NCBI RefSeq assembly: GCF_002234915.1 | Contig: NZ_NEWD01000038.1 | Coordinates: 124,001-188,000 of the forward strand | Length of the DNA: 64,000 bases | Reading direction: 5' to 3' | Origin: Bifidobacterium vansinderenii | GTDB taxonomy: Bacteria > Actinomycetota > Actinomycetes > Actinomycetales > Bifidobacteriaceae | Shown: positions 61,673 through 64,000 of the stretch, piece by piece | How the letters are laid out: each line of letters starts with the position of its first letter | How positions within the stretch are numbered: position 1 is the stretch's first letter | The notes under the pieces: generated by a model | Databases searched by the model: none | What the model saw: only the letters and a program-made list of their open reading frames with translations | What the model was told of the DNA's origin: nothing | Made by a program: the position numbers and the translations under genes

Positions 61673-62512
61673 ATGAATGCAATGACTTTCAGCCTGCGAC
61701 GGCTGGGACGAAAGGCGCTGGCGTGCCTGTGCGCGCTGGCGTGCCTGGTGTCCCTCGCCGCCTGCGGGTCGGACGCCGAGGCGGGCAAGATCCGCATCGG
61801 CATCAAGTTCGACCAGCCCGGACTCGGCTTCAAGAAGTCCGGCACCTATGTGGGATTCGACGTTGACGTAGCCAAGTACGTGGCCCGTCAGCTTGGATAC
61901 TCCGAAGACGAGATCGTGTGGAAGGAAGCCCCGTCCAAGCAGCGTGAAGCCATGCTGCAGAACGGCGACGTGGACATGATCCTCGCCACGTATTCGATCA
62001 CGGACGCGCGCAAGAACGCCGTCTCGTTCGCCGGCCCGTACTTCGTCGCCGGACAGGATCTGCTCGTCCGCAAGGACGACACCTCCATCAAGGGTCCCGA
62101 GGACCTCAACGGCAAGCGCCTGTGCTCGGTGACCGGTTCGACGTCCGCCACCACCGTCAAGGAGAAGTTCGCCAACGAGGTGCAGCTCATGGAGCAGCCC
62201 GGCTACGCCGAATGCGCCACCGCACTGTTCTCCGGCATCGTGGACGCGGTGACCACCGACGACATCATCCTCGCCGGCCTCGCCTCGGCATCCCGCGGCA
62301 AGCTCAGGGTGGTCGGCAAGCCGTTCACCCAGGAATACTACGGCGTGGGCATCAAGAAGGGCGACAAGGCGTTCGCCAAGAAGATCAACGCCGCGATCGA
62401 ATCCATGATCGAGGACGGCTCCTGGCAGCGTGCCGTCGCGGAAAACACCAAGGGCACCGGATACAAGCCGAACGCCGAATACAACCCGCCGAAGCCCACG
62501 GAGGGGGAGTGA
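61673..62512 (+). CDS. gluB: Amino-acid ABC transporter substrate-binding lipoprotein
   Basis: This 279-residue extracellular receptor starts with a lipoprotein signal peptide ending in LVSLAAC, so Cys31 becomes the lipid anchor. The rest is a family 3 solute-binding domain: GIKFDQPGLGFKKSGTYVGF, then FDVDVAKYVARQLGY, and the later DAVTTDDIILAGLA. I start at ATG 61673; ATG 61637 would put 12 hydrophilic residues in front of the signal peptide. Glutamate or a related amino acid is the expected ligand. The next gene begins one base after its stop. Confidence 0.92.
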   Translation: MNAMTFSLRRLGRKALACLCALACLVSLAACGSDAEAGKIRIGIKFDQPGLGFKKSGTYVGFDVDVAKYVARQLGYSEDEIVWKEAPSKQREAMLQNGDVDMILATYSITDARKNAVSFAGPYFVAGQDLLVRKDDTSIKGPEDLNGKRLCSVTGSTSATTVKEKFANEVQLMEQPGYAECATALFSGIVDAVTTDDIILAGLASASRGKLRVVGKPFTQEYYGVGIKKGDKAFAKKINAAIESMIEDGSWQRAVAENTKGTGYKPNAEYNPPKPTEGE

Positions 62513-62513
62513 C

Positions 62514-63191
62514 ATGCAAAGCTTCATCAGCCTGTTCAGCGAATACAACATTCCCGCCGCGTTCCTCGTCAACATCGAGCTGACGCTCTGGTCCGCGCTC
62601 TTCTCGCTCATCCTCGGCGTGATCCTCGTCATGATGCGCATCTCGCCGATCGGCTCCATGCGCGCCGTCGCAGGCGGCTACGTCGAGTTCTTCAAGAACA
62701 TGCCATTGACCATCATCATGGTGTTCATGGTGCTCGGCGCCTACGCGCAGCTCAAGCTCACCTTCTCCGACACGTTCGCCACGAACTTCTTCTGGCTCGC
62801 CGTGACCGGACTGAGCCTGTACACGGCGGCGTTCGTATGCGAATCCCTGCGTTCGGGCATCAACACCGTGCCGATCGGCCAGGCCGAGGCGGCGCGAGCG
62901 CTGGGACTGAGCTTCATGCAGTCCGCCACGCAGATCATCCTGCCGCAGGCGTTCCGCGGATCGGTCGCCCCACTTGGCAACACGTTCATCGCACTGCTGA
63001 AGAACTCCACCGTTGCGGCCGCCGCCTCCGTGGCCACCGAAACCTCCTCGCTGATGAGCGAGATGATCGAATACCATCCCGACGTGATCGTCTCGATCTT
63101 CCTGATCTTCGCGTTCGGCTACGTGATTCTGATCATCCCGATCGGCATGCTCACCACGTTCCTGTCCAACAAGCTCGCAGTGAGAAGGTGA
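62514..63191 (+). CDS. gluC: Amino-acid ABC transporter permease
   Basis: This 225-residue inner-membrane protein has about five helices and the His/Glu/Gln-type permease fold. The EAA loop is QAEAARALGLSFMQSATQII followed by LPQAFRG, where the ATPase docks, and a PLTIIMVFMVLGAY helix precedes it. GGGGGAG lies before ATG 62514. The longer frame from 62430 is the shifted reading of the binding-protein gene. It would form a heterodimer with the next permease. Confidence 0.93.
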   Translation: MQSFISLFSEYNIPAAFLVNIELTLWSALFSLILGVILVMMRISPIGSMRAVAGGYVEFFKNMPLTIIMVFMVLGAYAQLKLTFSDTFATNFFWLAVTGLSLYTAAFVCESLRSGINTVPIGQAEAARALGLSFMQSATQIILPQAFRGSVAPLGNTFIALLKNSTVAAAASVATETSSLMSEMIEYHPDVIVSIFLIFAFGYVILIIPIGMLTTFLSNKLAVRR

Positions 63192-63195
63192 CCAC

Positions 63196-64000
63196 ATGAA
63201 CAACACCTCATCATCCGTACTGTTCGACCAGCCCGGTCCCAAGGGCCGTCGCCGCATCACGATCATCAACTGGGCGGCAGGTCTGTGCTTCGCCGTGATC
63301 CTCCTGCTGATCCTCATGCGTCTGCACAATCCGCCGGACGGCGAGAACCAGCTCAGCTGGGAGCTGTGGAAGCCCGCGCTCGAAAAGGAGGCGTGGACCG
63401 ACTTCTACCTGCCCGGCCTGTGGATGACCATCAAGGCGTCCGTGCTCGCCGTCGTCGGATCCGTGGCCTTCGGCCTGCTGTTCGGCATCGGCCGACTGCT
63501 GCCGAACGTGATCATCCGACTGGTCTCCTCCGTGGTGGTCGAGTTCTGCCGCGCCGTGCCCGTGCTGCTGCTCATGATCTTCTTCTGGCGCTGGTTCGCC
63601 TTCGCAGGCATGGCCGCCCCCTCCTACTGGGCGGTCGTGCTGGCCTTGGTGCTCTACAACGGATCCGTCGTGGCCGAGCTCGTCCGATCCGGCGTAGGCA
63701 ACCTGCCCGGCGGACAGCGTGAGGCGGCGCTCGCACTGGGTCTGACCCGCACCGAATCGCTCATGCAGATCGAGGTGCCGCAGGCCGTGACCGCCATGCT
63801 GCCCGCAGCCGTCACCCAGCTGGTCGTCGTGCTCAAGGACACGGCCCTCGGCTCGATCATCATGTACACCGACCTGCTGCAGGAATCGCGCCGACTCGGA
63901 TCCATGTACTTCAACATCCTGCAGACGCTGGTCGTGGCCGGCATCGTCTACTTCTTCGCCTGCTGGCTGCTGTCCCGTCTGGCCGAATGGCTGCCCGAGC
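63196..64000 (+). CDS. gluD: Amino-acid ABC transporter permease, 3' end beyond window
   Basis: The frame is open from ATG 63196 to the window end, giving 268 residues without a stop. GAAGG precedes the start, 4 bases after gluC. A hydrophilic N-terminus (SSSVLFDQPGPKGRRR) leads to a membrane helix, an extracellular loop to about residue 70, then the permease core with the EAA loop EAALALGLTRTESLMQIEVP and a TALGSIIMYTDLLQESR segment. It is the second transmembrane half of the uptake system. The C-terminus is missing. Confidence 0.92.
   Translation, partial: MNNTSSSVLFDQPGPKGRRRITIINWAAGLCFAVILLLILMRLHNPPDGENQLSWELWKPALEKEAWTDFYLPGLWMTIKASVLAVVGSVAFGLLFGIGRLLPNVIIRLVSSVVVEFCRAVPVLLLMIFFWRWFAFAGMAAPSYWAVVLALVLYNGSVVAELVRSGVGNLPGGQREAALALGLTRTESLMQIEVPQAVTAMLPAAVTQLVVVLKDTALGSIIMYTDLLQESRRLGSMYFNILQTLVVAGIVYFFACWLLSRLAEWLPE

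Noticed and set aside
1-64000. CRISPR arrays, tRNA genes, insertion sequences, prophage or attachment sites
   Set aside because: No regularly spaced repeats, cloverleaf sequences, transposase or integrase motifs, or target duplications were seen on reading through; the gene order is typical core actinobacterial chromosome.

Overview
The window is GC-rich core chromosome from an actinobacterium, most likely a Bifidobacterium or close relative. The main reasons are a ROK-type glucokinase, a LacI-regulated ribokinase, a GluABCD-type uptake system, Actinobacteria-specific families (DUF3046, DUF4192, DUF4193, SepH, ClgR), and a long syntenic block resembling the hrdB-parE-parC-sepH-DUF4193-dut region of Streptomyces. 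I could not assign a species. I see no tRNA or rRNA genes, CRISPR array, insertion sequence, prophage or integrase. Coding density is high and most long antisense frames are composition shadows.

Layout. 1-2691: a partial Bax-inhibitor-1 membrane protein, an aldo/keto reductase and a small alarmone synthetase. 2853-12079: a minus-strand nucleoside catabolism locus read deoC, deoB, deoD, a SorC-type deoR, deoA, a CNT nucleoside transporter, a nucleoside hydrolase, then an MFS exporter after a hairpin. Together these import nucleosides, release the base and convert the (deoxy)ribose phosphate to central intermediates. 12183-22446: miaB-miaA, ftsK, pgsA-cinA, clgR-DUF3046, recA (with an SOS box)-recX, and the RNase P RNA gene on the opposite strand. 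22648-34458: hpf, secA, trpD, glucokinase, a membrane protein divergent from plsC, a PASTA Ser/Thr kinase with a polyprenyl synthase, and a DUF4192 protein. 34574-49308: principal sigma factor, parE, an uncharacterised protein behind a hairpin carrying two inverted DnaA boxes, rbsK-lacI, the large helicase lhr, and parC. 49379-56701: a phosphodiesterase-like enzyme, sepH, DUF4193-dut, bifunctional rel and a DUF349 coiled-coil protein. 56789-64000: hisS, aspS, a YbaK-domain deacylase and the glutamate-type ABC transporter gluABCD, the last gene cut by the window end.

The most interesting signals are regulatory. Six genes (miaB, the 29467 membrane protein, the PASTA kinase, the polyprenyl synthase, hisS and gluA) have no convincing Shine-Dalgarno sequence, and each has a TANNNT hexamer 7-8 nt before the start codon, which predicts leaderless mRNAs. 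A perfect TGTGA-N6-TCACA site lies just upstream of the clgR promoter. Two perfect DnaA boxes face each other in a long hairpin after parE. An AAACCNACC-N4-GGTNGGTTT palindrome precedes the glucokinase gene. I found no locus that looks like a wholly new multi-gene system; this is conserved housekeeping DNA with a few under-described control elements and one good orphan gene (38474-39787).
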